NCBI RefSeq assembly: GCF_011682145.1
Contig: NZ_WHJH01000032.1
Location: 1-64,000 of the forward strand
Length of the DNA stretch: 64,000 nucleotides
Direction of reading: 5' to 3'
Origin: Massilia mucilaginosa
Lineage (GTDB): Bacteria > Pseudomonadota > Gammaproteobacteria > Burkholderiales > Burkholderiaceae_D
Made by a program: the position numbers and the translations under genes. This document shows, piece by piece, positions 26,745 to 35,441 of this stretch (position 1 is the stretch's first letter; each line of letters begins with the position of its first letter). Below the pieces are notes generated by a model. The model made no database searches, was not told the DNA's origin, and saw only the letters and a program-made list of their open reading frames with translations.

Positions 26745-28103
26745 ATGAAACCTTTGCAACGTGCGATGTCCAAAATCCGGAAGTTTACCCAGTTCTCGTT
26801 GCGCGACCTGGTAGCCACCGCCGGCCCCACCGTCCTCACCATCGTCGCCCTGTGCGCGGTCGCCTACTTTCTGGTCGACCCGTCGCCGCCGCGCAGCGTC
26901 ACGCTCGGCACCGGCCAGGAAAACAGCGCCTACGAAGAATTCGGCAAAAAATACGCGGCCAGGCTGGCCAGGCACGGCATCAAGGTCACCCTCCAGCGCT
27001 CGCTCGGCTCGCAGGACAACCTGCAGCACCTCAATGAAGGCAAGGTCGATATCGCCTTTGTCCAGAGCGGATCGACCGAGCAGGCCGAAGCCCAGCGCAA
27101 GGGACTGGTCTCGATCGGCAGCCTGTTCACCGAACCGGTCTGGCTGTTCCTGCGCGAAGACGCGCAAGTGACCCAGCTGACCCAGCTCAAGGGCCTGAAA
27201 ATCAACCTCGGGCCGGAAGGCAGCGGCGTGCCGAAGCTGTTTCGCCAGGTGCTGGCGTTGAACGGCGTCGAGCCGGGCGACCTGACCATCAGCGCGCTGG
27301 AAAACACGCCGGGCACGGTGGAACTGCTGGAAGGGCGCATCGATGGCCTGGTCTTCAGCTCCGGACCGGACGCGCCGCTGGTGCAGATGCTGCTGCAAAC
27401 GCCGGGCTTCAAGCTGTTCGATTTTTCGCAGGCCGAGGCCTATTCGCGGCGCTTGCCGTTCGTCTCGCACGTGGTGCTGCCGCGCGGGATTGTCGACGTC
27501 GGGCGCGACTTGCCCGCACAGGACTATCACCTGATCGCCCCGACCGCGACCCTGGTGGCGCGCGAGGACCTGCATCCGGCGCTGATCGACCTGTACGTGC
27601 AGGCGGCCAGCGAAATCCACGGCGGCACCGGCTGGTTCCAGCAGCAGGGACAATTCCCGTCGGCGCGCTACACCGAAATCCCGGTGGCGCGCGAAGCGGC
27701 CAAGTTCTACAAGGATGGCGCGCCGCTGCTGCAGCGCTACATGAGCTTCTGGCTGGCCAATTTCTTCGACCGGATGTGGGTCGTGGTGGTGGCGCTGGCC
27801 GCGCTGGTGCTGCCGCTGTCGAAAGTGGTGCCGCCCTTGTACGTGTGGCGCATCCGCTCGCGCGTGTACCGCTGGTACGGGCAGTTGCGCACCGTGGAGC
27901 AGGAACTTGAGGCCGCCCAGGGCCCGCAGCGCGCGCAGATTTGCGCGGGCCTGTTGAAGCGTCTCGATGAAATCGAAGAAATGGTGAACCAGATTTCGAT
28001 TCCGCTGGCGTTTGCCGATGGACTCTATGGCCTGCGCAGCCATATCAATTTTGTGCGGCAGCGCGTGAAAAACGCCGATGGCGCGATCGCACCGGCCAAA
28101 TAG
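26745..28103 (+). CDS. TAXI-family solute-binding protein with membrane anchors
   Basis: A 452-aa protein. An N-terminal hydrophobic helix (TVLTIVALCAVAYFLVDPSP) is followed by a TAXI-type binding domain: VTLGTGQENSAYEEFGK, DIAFVQSG, then GLKINLGPEGSGVPKLFRQVL. A second helix (MWVVVVALAALVLPLSKVV) lies near residue 360, and the C-terminal ~70 residues form a cytoplasmic helical region, so both ends are tethered. This differs from free periplasmic TRAP-TAXI receptors. No DctQ/DctM-type permease is nearby. It ends 10 bp before a sensor kinase and may feed ligand state into it. An upstream ATG at 26712 and a later ATG at 26766 are alternatives. Confidence 0.78.
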   Translation: MKPLQRAMSKIRKFTQFSLRDLVATAGPTVLTIVALCAVAYFLVDPSPPRSVTLGTGQENSAYEEFGKKYAARLARHGIKVTLQRSLGSQDNLQHLNEGKVDIAFVQSGSTEQAEAQRKGLVSIGSLFTEPVWLFLREDAQVTQLTQLKGLKINLGPEGSGVPKLFRQVLALNGVEPGDLTISALENTPGTVELLEGRIDGLVFSSGPDAPLVQMLLQTPGFKLFDFSQAEAYSRRLPFVSHVVLPRGIVDVGRDLPAQDYHLIAPTATLVAREDLHPALIDLYVQAASEIHGGTGWFQQQGQFPSARYTEIPVAREAAKFYKDGAPLLQRYMSFWLANFFDRMWVVVVALAALVLPLSKVVPPLYVWRIRSRVYRWYGQLRTVEQELEAAQGPQRAQICAGLLKRLDEIEEMVNQISIPLAFADGLYGLRSHINFVRQRVKNADGAIAPAK

Positions 28104-28113
28104 CGGCCCGTCG

Positions 28114-31056
28114 ATGATCCTGCGGGCACTGCGCGCCGTGTGCCTGCTGATCGCGCTCGCCGCGCATCAATGTGCTTGCGCAGCGGCGCCCCGGCCTTTG
28201 CTCACCGACTACACCCACACCGCGTGGACCGAGCGCGATGGCGCGCCGACAGGCGTCACAAAATTTGCGCAGGGTCCCGACGGCTGGCTGTGGATCGCAA
28301 CGCCAACCGGCTTGTACCGCTTCGACGGCGTGCGCTTCGAGCGCACCGACACCGTCCACGGACATCGGCTCGAGTCGAGCAATATCATGGCGCTGACCAC
28401 CGCGCCGGACGGCGCAGTCTGGATCGGCTACCGCGCCGGCGGCGTGTCGGTGTTCAGGAAGGACGGCGCGCACACCTATGCGGAAGGCGGCGGCTTGCAG
28501 CCGGTTGGCGTGATGCATATCGAAGCGGCGCCCGATGGGACCATATGGGCGGCGATGCGCGACGGCGTGGCGGTGCTGGCGCCTGGCGAGTCCCATTTCC
28601 GCTATCTTGGTCCGGAGTCCGGGCTGCCTGCCCTGGGCGTATTCCAGATTCTGTTCGCCCGCGACGGCACCACCTGGGTCGGCACCAACACGGGCGCCTG
28701 GTTTCGCAAGCGGGGCGAGACCCGCTTCTCCCGCGCATGGCCGCACGTCACGCTGGTCTGGCTGTGCGAGGCGCCGGACGGCACGATCTGGGGCAACGAC
28801 TTCAAGCAGGGCTACTACCGCGTTCGTACGACAGAACCTGCCTCCGGCGCGCCGCCCGCACCCGAAATCGAAGGCTATGGCATGCGCTTCGACCGCCAGG
28901 GAACCATGTGGATGATGCATCCGGATGGACTGGAGCGCAGGCTGGCACCGGGCCTGCCAGACCAGCGCCTGTCGAAGGAACACGGCATCAGCGGCCCGCT
29001 GCCAGGGGCCCTGTTCGAAGACCGCGAGGGCAATCTGTGGCTCGGCACGCAGCGCGGCATGGACCGGCTTCGCCCGAATCGCCTGCGCACGGTATCGGTC
29101 AACCCGCAACTGGAGTTTCCCGCGCTGGTGAGCGGGCCATCCGGCCAGATGTGGGTGGGCGACTATGCGGGCGACCTGTGGCGCTTCGACCGCGAAGGGC
29201 GCGTCAGCCGCGAAGTGGCGGGCAAACTGACGGCCAGCTTTACGTCCCCGGACGGCGTGCTGTGGCTGGGCGGGATGGAGGGCGTGCAGCGGCGCGGGCG
29301 CGATGGCACGCTGACCGCGTTCCGCTTTCCGGACGAACTGACAGGGCTGCGCGTGCACGCCATGCAGCAGGACCGGCATGGCGCGCTGTGGGTCGCGTTC
29401 TCCGCCGGGAAGGGCGTGTACAAACTGGTCGAGGGCGCGTGGGCCAAGGCGGGCGGCGTTCCCGATCTGCTGACGACATCGATGGCGGTTGATGCCGATG
29501 GCAATGTCTGGATGGGGCATCTGCGCAGCCAGGTCAGCATCGCGGGCAATGACGCCGTACGCCAGCTTGGCGTTGACCAGGGACTGAAACTGGGCACCAT
29601 CCTGACGCTGCACGCGGACGGGAAGGGCATGTGGGTGGGCGGTGAGAACGGCGCCGCGCTGTATCGCGACGGCCGCTTTAGCGCCTTGCAGGGCGAACGC
29701 AATGAACAGTTCCGGGGCGTGTCGGGCATTGTGCGCGAGCCTGGCGGCGACCTGTGGCTGCATGGCGCCGATGGCCTGTATCGCATCGCCAGCGCCGATC
29801 TGAACGGATGGTTGAACGACCCGCACAGCGCGCTGGCATTCGAGCGCTTCGATGCGCAGGACGGCATGCAGGGCCATGCGCCGCAACTGCGGCCGGTGCC
29901 GTCGCTCAAGCGCGCGAGCGATGGCGTGCTGTGGTATGCCACAGCCGTGTCGGTCGGCAGCATCGATCCGGCCAACATCTTGCGCAACCGGCTGGCGCCG
30001 CCGGTGCATATCACCGCGCTGAGCGCCGACGGCATGCCTTATCCGCTTGCCGATGGACGTGTGACCGCGCTGCCGCCGGGGACGCGCAATCTGCAGATCG
30101 ACTTCACCGCACTGAGTCTGTCGATTCCCGAGCGCGTGCGCCTGCGCTACCGGCTGGTCGGGTTCGACCGCGCGTGGCAGGAAGCGATAGGGCGGCGGCA
30201 GGCGTATTACACCAATCTGGCGCCGGGCACGTATCGCTTCGAGGTCATGGGATCGAACGAGGATAATTTGTGGAACAGCGCCGGTGCGACATTGGAAATC
30301 ATGATTGCGCCGACCTTCGTGCAAAGCGGCTGGTTCAAGGCGCTGGCGGTGGTGCTGGTCGTCTTGCTGTTGTATGCCGCGTATGCCCTGCGGATTGGCT
30401 ACCTGACGCAGCGCATGCGGGAGCGCTTGCAGGAACGCCTGGCGGAACGTACCCGCGTCGCGCGCGCCCTGCATGACACCTTGCTGCAAAGCGTGCAGGC
30501 GCTGCTGATGTCGTTCGACGCCCACAGCCGCAAGGTGGAAGAGGGCACGCCGGAGCGCGCGCGCCTGGACCAGACGCTCAATCTGGCGGAGCAGTTGCTG
30601 GCGGAAGGACGGGACCAGATCATGGGCCTGCGCACGCCATCGTCGGACGACGTGCTGGAACTGACCTTGGGACAGTTCGGCCAGTCACTGGCCGAATACT
30701 GGCCGCACGCGTTCGACATGAAGGTCGAGGGCAGCCCGGTCACGCTGCGTCCGGACGTGCATGCGGAAGTCTACGCGATCGCGCGCGAGGCACTGTTCAA
30801 CGCGTCACGCTATGCCGACGCCACCCGGATCGAACTCGGACTGGCCTACAGCGGCAGTGCGTTCGTCATGCGCATCCGCGATAACGGGCGCGGACTCGAT
30901 GCCATCGTCGCCGCGGCGGGCCAGCGTTCCGGCCATTGGGGTCTGGTCGGCATGCGCGAGCGCGCCGCCAGCATCGGCGCGCTGCTGGACATTGACAGCA
31001 AGGCGGGGGTGGGGACGGATATCACGGTGACGGTGCCGGGCAAGATGGCTTACTGA
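28114..31056 (+). CDS. Hybrid-type sensor kinase: beta-propeller, Y_Y_Y, HisKA_3
   Basis: A 980-aa membrane sensor. After a signal peptide (cleavage near CACAAA) come repeated propeller blades with recurring patterns such as GPDGWLWIATPTGLYRFDG and GNLWLGTQRGMDRL (Reg_prop), to about residue 600. A Y_Y_Y-type domain follows, then a transmembrane helix near residues 740-757 (LAVVLVVLLLYAAYALR). The HisKA_3 dimerisation domain has its phospho-accepting histidine in ARALHDTLLQSVQ at ~789, and the HATPase has DNGRGLD and GLVGMRERA. No cognate response regulator is adjacent, so it is an orphan kinase. ATG 28114 is chosen. Confidence 0.88.
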   Translation: MILRALRAVCLLIALAAHQCACAAAPRPLLTDYTHTAWTERDGAPTGVTKFAQGPDGWLWIATPTGLYRFDGVRFERTDTVHGHRLESSNIMALTTAPDGAVWIGYRAGGVSVFRKDGAHTYAEGGGLQPVGVMHIEAAPDGTIWAAMRDGVAVLAPGESHFRYLGPESGLPALGVFQILFARDGTTWVGTNTGAWFRKRGETRFSRAWPHVTLVWLCEAPDGTIWGNDFKQGYYRVRTTEPASGAPPAPEIEGYGMRFDRQGTMWMMHPDGLERRLAPGLPDQRLSKEHGISGPLPGALFEDREGNLWLGTQRGMDRLRPNRLRTVSVNPQLEFPALVSGPSGQMWVGDYAGDLWRFDREGRVSREVAGKLTASFTSPDGVLWLGGMEGVQRRGRDGTLTAFRFPDELTGLRVHAMQQDRHGALWVAFSAGKGVYKLVEGAWAKAGGVPDLLTTSMAVDADGNVWMGHLRSQVSIAGNDAVRQLGVDQGLKLGTILTLHADGKGMWVGGENGAALYRDGRFSALQGERNEQFRGVSGIVREPGGDLWLHGADGLYRIASADLNGWLNDPHSALAFERFDAQDGMQGHAPQLRPVPSLKRASDGVLWYATAVSVGSIDPANILRNRLAPPVHITALSADGMPYPLADGRVTALPPGTRNLQIDFTALSLSIPERVRLRYRLVGFDRAWQEAIGRRQAYYTNLAPGTYRFEVMGSNEDNLWNSAGATLEIMIAPTFVQSGWFKALAVVLVVLLLYAAYALRIGYLTQRMRERLQERLAERTRVARALHDTLLQSVQALLMSFDAHSRKVEEGTPERARLDQTLNLAEQLLAEGRDQIMGLRTPSSDDVLELTLGQFGQSLAEYWPHAFDMKVEGSPVTLRPDVHAEVYAIAREALFNASRYADATRIELGLAYSGSAFVMRIRDNGRGLDAIVAAAGQRSGHWGLVGMRERAASIGALLDIDSKAGVGTDITVTVPGKMAY

Positions 31057-31250
31057 TGCTTTGTAACGTTAAGGTTGCGTTGTGGTGCTCCCGCTGCTGC
31101 TCGAAAACTCATCTCGTACTTTTTCCTGGTTTTGACGTAGCTCAAATTTTTCGCAAGAGGGGTTCTACTATTGCGCTTTGGTCAACGCTGAACATACAAG
31201 ATGCAGCGCCTTGCGGGAGTTGCAAAATGGCCGACTCTGGGGAACGGGCG

Positions 31251-31709
31251 TCAAGCCCCCATCCACGGCAAGCCCACCTTGCACCATCCTCCCACCGTCT
31301 TGCGGTGCCCATCCGCATCCTTGTCGCCCTCGAAGCCTTCCAGGATATCGAACGCGTGCGCGTAGCCGTTTTCGGTCGCGACCCTGGCCGCGTGGCGCGA
31401 GCGCACGCCCGAGCGGCACAAAAACAGCAGCACTTCATCCTTCTGCGCCACCGCTTGCAGCTGCTCCACGAAATCGGGATTGGGCACGCCCTCCGGCCAC
31501 ACGCTCCACTGCACCGCGCAATGCTGCTGCGCGGGAATGGCGACCTTGCCGACCCAGGCGCGCTCGGCATCGGTGCGCACATCGACCAGCCGCACGCGCG
31601 CTGCGCTTTGCAGCAGTTCCCAGGCTTCCCGCGGCGTCACCGCCCCGGCATACGGTTGGCCCGGCGCGCGGGTGCGGGCGGCGGCAAGCAGGGTCTCGAC
31701 GTTACTCAT
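31251..31709 (-). CDS. Rhodanese-like sulfurtransferase
   Basis: A 152-aa single rhodanese domain with the active-site cysteine in [12 protein letters not shown]. Other features are [17 protein letters not shown] in the N-terminal half and the long [15 protein letters not shown]-type segment that follows the active loop. It transfers sulphur from thiosulphate or a persulphide to an acceptor, or acts as a sulphur-delivery protein. It starts at ATG 31709. It is divergent from glnA and has no clear operon partners. Confidence 0.85.
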   Translation of the reverse strand: MSNVETLLAAARTRAPGQPYAGAVTPREAWELLQSAARVRLVDVRTDAERAWVGKVAIPAQQHCAVQWSVWPEGVPNPDFVEQLQAVAQKDEVLLFLCRSGVRSRHAARVATENGYAHAFDILEGFEGDKDADGHRKTVGGWCKVGLPWMGA

Positions 31710-31818
31710 GGCGTATTCCTCGGTGAAGTTTGCGATTATTATAGGAGCGGCGCACCACGGCGCGGCATTTTTCCCTTTTCGGTGCATGCCGCCTCAAACT
31801 GGTGCAATCGGCCGCGTT

Positions 31819-31835
31819 TGCACCAATAAAGTGCG
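31819..31835. promoter_or_regulatory. NtrC-like enhancer site upstream of glnA
   Basis: TGCAC-CAATAAA-GTGCG fits the NtrC consensus TGCAC-N7-GTGCA at nine of ten conserved positions. It lies about 107 bp upstream of the sigma54 promoter's -24 element, a normal enhancer distance. The NtrC gene itself is 3.6 kb downstream. Confidence 0.6.
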
Positions 31836-31941
31836 AGCGCAGCCGGGCGGCACCGCCTCGCCGCCGACAGGGACTCAGGAGTTTAGTGACATTTGGCAGC
31901 ATTTTCAACGCCGCTGCGGCCTTTGGCCTATGTGGTCTGGC

Positions 31942-31957
31942 TGGCACGCTTTCTGCT
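31942..31957 (+). promoter_or_regulatory. Sigma54 (RpoN) promoter of glnA
   Basis: TGGCACG (31942-31948), four bases, then CTGCT (31953-31957) fits the consensus TGGCACG-N4-TTGCW with one mismatch in the -12 block. GG and GC are spaced by exactly 10 bp. This is the expected type of promoter for a nitrogen-regulated glutamine synthetase. Confidence 0.75.
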
Positions 31958-32019
31958 ATGATCCCTGTGAGTTTTGCCGCCAGGGCGGCAACCCCCCATT
32001 TATACTAGGAGAGATACGC

Positions 32020-33435
32020 ATGGCAATGACGGCCGCAGAAGTCTTGAAGATGGTTGAAGATAAGAAGGTTCGTTTTGTGGACTTCCGTTTCGCCGATACG
32101 CGCGGCAAAGAGCAGCACGTAACGGTTCCCGTATCGCACTTCGATCTCGACAAATTTGAATCGGGCCACGCCTTCGACGGTTCGTCGATCGCCGGCTGGA
32201 AGGGCATCGAAGCGTCCGACATGCTGCTCATGCCAGACCCGAACACCGCCAACATCGATCCGTTCATGGAAGAAGTCACGCTGTTCATGCAGTGCGACGT
32301 GATCGAGCCGGCCGACGGCAAGGGCTACGACCGCGATCCGCGTTCGATCGCCAAGCGCGCCGAAGCCTACCTCAAGTCGACCGGCATCGGCGACACCGCC
32401 TACTTCGGCCCTGAGCCGGAATTCTTCATCTTCGACAGCGTGCGCTGGAAGATCGACATGTCGGGCTGCTTCGTCAAGATCGATTCGGATGAATCGTCGT
32501 GGGCGACCGATGCCAAGACCGAAGGCGGCAACAGCGGCCACCGTCCAACCGTCAAGGGCGGCTACTTCCCGGTGCCGCCAGTCGATTCGTTCCAGGACAT
32601 GCGCTCGGAAATGTGCCTGATCCTCGAAGAACTGGGCATCCCGGTCGAAGTGCACCACCACGAAGTGGCCGGCGCCGGCCAGAATGAAATCGGCACCAAG
32701 TTCTCGACCCTGGTCGAGCGCGCCGACTGGACCCAGAACCTGAAATACGTGGTCTGGAACGTGGCCCACAGCTATGGCAAGACCGCCACCTTCATGCCGA
32801 AACCGATCGTTGGCGACAACGGCTCGGGCATGCACGTGCACCAGTCGATCTGGAAAGACGGCAAAAACCTGTTCGCCGGCGACGGCTATGCGGGCCTGTC
32901 GGAAGATGCGCTGTTCTACATCGGCGGCATCATCAAGCACGCCAAGGCGCTCAACGCGATCACCAACCCGGGCACCAACTCGTACAAGCGCCTCGTGCCT
33001 GGCTACGAAGCGCCGGTCAAGCTGGCTTACTCGGCCAAGAACCGTTCGGCCTCGATCCGCATTCCGCACGTGGCCAATCCAAAAGGCCGCCGCATCGAGA
33101 CGCGCTTCCCGGATCCGCTGGCGAACGTGTACCTGTGCTTCGCCGCGCTGCTGATGGCGGGCCTGGACGGTATCGCCAACAAGATCCATCCGGGCGAAGC
33201 AGCGTCGAAAGACCTGTACCACCTGCCGCCGGAAGAAGACGCGCTGATCCCGACCGTCTGCGCTTCGCTGGAAGAAGCCCTGGACAACCTGAACAAGGAC
33301 CGCGAGTTCCTGACCCGTGGCGGCGTGTTCAGCGACAGCATGATCGATGCCTACATCGAACTGAAGATGCAGGACGTGCAGCGCATGCGCATGACCACGC
33401 ACCCGGCTGAATTCGACATGTACTATTCGCTGTAA
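32020..33435 (+). CDS. glnA: Type I glutamine synthetase
   Basis: A 471-aa enzyme that makes glutamine from glutamate, ammonia and ATP, and the central point of nitrogen assimilation. It shows [17 protein letters not shown], the active-site block [24 protein letters not shown] and [14 protein letters not shown]. The adenylylation tyrosine is in the DLYHLPPEE loop, at about residue 398, so it is likely controlled by GlnE. AGGAGA precedes the ATG. A sigma54 promoter and NtrC-like site lie upstream, and ntrBC follow about 850 bp downstream. Confidence 0.98.
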   Translation: MAMTAAEVLKMVEDKKVRFVDFRFADTRGKEQHVTVPVSHFDLDKFESGHAFDGSSIAGWKGIEASDMLLMPDPNTANIDPFMEEVTLFMQCDVIEPADGKGYDRDPRSIAKRAEAYLKSTGIGDTAYFGPEPEFFIFDSVRWKIDMSGCFVKIDSDESSWATDAKTEGGNSGHRPTVKGGYFPVPPVDSFQDMRSEMCLILEELGIPVEVHHHEVAGAGQNEIGTKFSTLVERADWTQNLKYVVWNVAHSYGKTATFMPKPIVGDNGSGMHVHQSIWKDGKNLFAGDGYAGLSEDALFYIGGIIKHAKALNAITNPGTNSYKRLVPGYEAPVKLAYSAKNRSASIRIPHVANPKGRRIETRFPDPLANVYLCFAALLMAGLDGIANKIHPGEAASKDLYHLPPEEDALIPTVCASLEEALDNLNKDREFLTRGGVFSDSMIDAYIELKMQDVQRMRMTTHPAEFDMYYSL

Positions 33436-33444
33436 TTGTTTTTT

Positions 33445-33463
33445 GTTGGCAAGCATTGCCAAC
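33445..33463 (+). repeat. First 3' hairpin of glnA
   Basis: GTTGGCA (33445-33451) and TGCCAAC (33457-33463) pair around AGCAT, ten bases past the glnA stop. Confidence 0.6.
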
Positions 33464-33480
33464 TTGCAGCACCTGTGGCC

Positions 33481-33506
33481 GTAGAGACATCAAAACGTAT
33501 CTCTAC
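33481..33506 (+). repeat. Second 3' hairpin of glnA
   Basis: GTAGAGA (33481-33487) pairs with TCTCTAC (33500-33506) across 12 nt. There is no T-run. Confidence 0.5.
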
Positions 33507-33511
33507 GGTAT

Positions 33512-33549
33512 AAAAACGCGAGGAAGGCCAAGGCTTTCCTCGCGTTTTT
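33512..33549 (+). terminator. Intrinsic terminator of glnA
   Basis: AAAAACGCGAGGAA pairs with TTCCTCGCGTTTTT over a loop of about 10 nt, ending in a T-run. The A-run on the 5' side makes it bidirectional. It separates glnA from the DUF4124-ntrBC genes. Confidence 0.92.
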
Positions 33550-33611
33550 CATTGGATGTTGTATATTCGGTTGAATCTAATTACTCCACGGAATTCCGTG
33601 AAACAACGCTG

Positions 33612-34145
33612 ATGCTTATGATAACGAGGATGTCCCGGATTCGCCCGCTCCGCCCGCTGCGCTCGCCAACCTTGCCTGTACTGGCACTGGCGCTGGCGCT
33701 GCTCGCCGGCCTGGGCGTGCAACCGCTGGCCCGGGCCGACATCTATTTGTGCGTCGATGCCAATGGCAAGAAGGAGTTGACCGACAACCCCAGGAGCGGC
33801 TGCAAGCAGCTCGATGTGCCGAACAATATCCCGGCGCCGTCCGGCCGCAAGAATACCGGTCCCGCCAAGCCGGTGACGACGCCGACCGATTTCCCCAAGG
33901 TGGGCGGCAGCGAGCAGCGTGCGCGCGACGCCGACCGGCGTGAAATCCTCAACGAAGAGCTGCGCGCCGAAGAGAAGAAGCTGGCCGAACTCAAACGCGA
34001 ATACAACAAGGGCGAGCCTGAACGCCAGGGCAACGAGAAGAACTACGCCAAGTACGAAGAGCGGGTCAAGCAAATGGCCGACAACATCGCGCGCGCCGAG
34101 AAAAACATCGAAGCGCTGCGACGCGAAATCTCCAACATCAAATGA
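33612..34145 (+). CDS. DUF4124 domain protein
   Basis: A 177-aa exported protein. A signal peptide (cleavage near ARA) precedes IYLCVDANGKKELTDNPRSG, a DUF4124 motif, then a Pro-rich linker and a charged helix rich in Glu, Lys and Arg (RREILNEELRAEEKKLAEL) that is likely a coiled coil. The function is unknown. The start at 33612 is preferred over the longer frame to 33456, which would cross the glnA terminator. It is upstream of ntrB on the same strand, an arrangement I recall as common in Oxalobacteraceae. Confidence 0.7.
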   Translation: MLMITRMSRIRPLRPLRSPTLPVLALALALLAGLGVQPLARADIYLCVDANGKKELTDNPRSGCKQLDVPNNIPAPSGRKNTGPAKPVTTPTDFPKVGGSEQRARDADRREILNEELRAEEKKLAELKREYNKGEPERQGNEKNYAKYEERVKQMADNIARAEKNIEALRREISNIK

Positions 34146-34213
34146 TGGGAGACTCGCCAACCCTACTGCGCGACGCAATTTTCTCCCGGGACACGAAAGT
34201 CCTGCGATGCTCA

Positions 34214-34229
34214 CCGTACCTTCGTACGG
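34214..34229. repeat. Small hairpin in the ntrB leader
   Basis: CCGTAC and GTACGG pair around a CTTC loop, about 53 bp upstream of the ntrB start. A structured leader could affect ntrB translation; nothing more is seen. Confidence 0.4.
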
Positions 34230-34281
34230 CTCCGCTTCTCGGGACAAACTTGCGCCGCTCGCTACGGTTTTGCGAGCTCCC

Positions 34282-35373
34282 ATGACTATGCTTGTTACTC
34301 CGGCCGCGTCCCCGCGGCGCGACGGCATGGCCGGCCTCGACCTGCTGGCGTCGGCCGTGCTGCTGGTCGACGCCAGCGGCGCCATCACCTTCGCCAACGC
34401 CGCCTGCGAAAACCTGCTCGAAAGCTCGCTGCGCGCCCTGCAACGCCAGCAGCTGCACACGCTGTTCCTCAACGCCGAGGAGCTGACCAATCTGTGCCAG
34501 CAGGCGCTGGCCCATAAATATGCCGACCTGCGCCAGGACCTGACGCTCGAGCGCAGCGGGCGCGAACCGCTGCATGTGCACAGCATCGTCAGCGAGGCAG
34601 GCGAGTGGGGCATCGTGATCGAGCTGCGCGAGAACGTCCAGCAACTGAAACTGGACCGCGAGGAGCGCATCCTCGACCAGAGCCAGGTCAACAAGGAGCT
34701 GGTGCGCAACCTGGCGCACGAGATCAAGAATCCGCTGGGCGGCATCCGCGGCGCGGCGCAGCTGCTCGAACTCGAACTGCCGGCGCTGCACTTGACCCAG
34801 CTGCGCGAATACACCCAGGTGATCATCAAGGAAGCGGACCGCCTGCAAACCCTGGTCGACCGCCTGCTGGCGCCGCACCGGCGCCCGCACATCGTCGGCG
34901 ACGTCAATATCCACGAAGTGCTCGAAAGGGTGCGCAGCCTGATGCTGGCCGAGTTCCCGGCGGGGCTCACCATCCGGCGCGACTACGACGCCTCGATACC
35001 CGAGTTCAGGGGCGACAAGGAGCAGCTGATCCAGACCGTGCTCAATATCGCCCACAATGCGGCGCAGGCGCTGTCGGAGCGGATTGTGGCGGGCGAGGCC
35101 GAGCTCATTTTCAAGACCCGCGTGGCGCGCCAGGTGACCCTGGCCAAGGTCCGCTACGGGCTGGCATTAGACTTGCATATCATCGACAATGGACCGGGCA
35201 TCCCGCCGCAGATCCGCGACCGCATTTTCTATCCCCTGGTATCGGGACGGGAGGGCGGCAGCGGTCTGGGGCTGACACTGGCGCAGACCTTCGTGCAGCA
35301 GCACATGGGTGTGATCGAGTGCGAAAGCCGGCCTGGATTTACGGATTTCAGGATCCTGTTGCCGCTGCCATAA
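34282..35373 (+). CDS. glnL: Nitrogen-sensing histidine kinase NtrB
   Basis: A 363-aa cytoplasmic kinase/phosphatase that controls NtrC. An N-terminal PAS domain (LDLLASAVLLVDASGAITFAN) is followed by the His-containing dimerisation motif LVRNLAHEIKNPLGGIRGAA, and the ATPase domain with IDNGPGIPPQIRDRIFYP and GSGLGLTLAQTFV. It lacks transmembrane helices. The ATG at 34282 is chosen because the upstream frame has no sensible N terminus. It precedes ntrC by 68 bp and is probably co-transcribed with it. Confidence 0.93.
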   Translation: MTMLVTPAASPRRDGMAGLDLLASAVLLVDASGAITFANAACENLLESSLRALQRQQLHTLFLNAEELTNLCQQALAHKYADLRQDLTLERSGREPLHVHSIVSEAGEWGIVIELRENVQQLKLDREERILDQSQVNKELVRNLAHEIKNPLGGIRGAAQLLELELPALHLTQLREYTQVIIKEADRLQTLVDRLLAPHRRPHIVGDVNIHEVLERVRSLMLAEFPAGLTIRRDYDASIPEFRGDKEQLIQTVLNIAHNAAQALSERIVAGEAELIFKTRVARQVTLAKVRYGLALDLHIIDNGPGIPPQIRDRIFYPLVSGREGGSGLGLTLAQTFVQQHMGVIECESRPGFTDFRILLPLP

Positions 35374-35441
35374 GCCGCGCACCAGCCTTGTCGTCCGGGT
35401 CCCATCAATTGAAGATCCATATTGCGGGGAAGCGCGAACAC

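Larger units (their letters stand above)
31710..32019. other. 310-bp gene-free region with glnA control elements
   Basis: It contains no believable gene. The relevant parts are an NtrC-like site (31819-31835), a sigma54 promoter (31942-31957) and a 7-bp inverted repeat TGGTGCA/TGCACCA at about 31799-31824. The left part is the rhodanese leader. Confidence 0.6.

Noticed and set aside
28045-30525. 826-codon open frame on the minus strand
   Set aside because: It is a shadow of the sensor kinase gene, whose propeller and kinase motifs are explicit on the plus strand.
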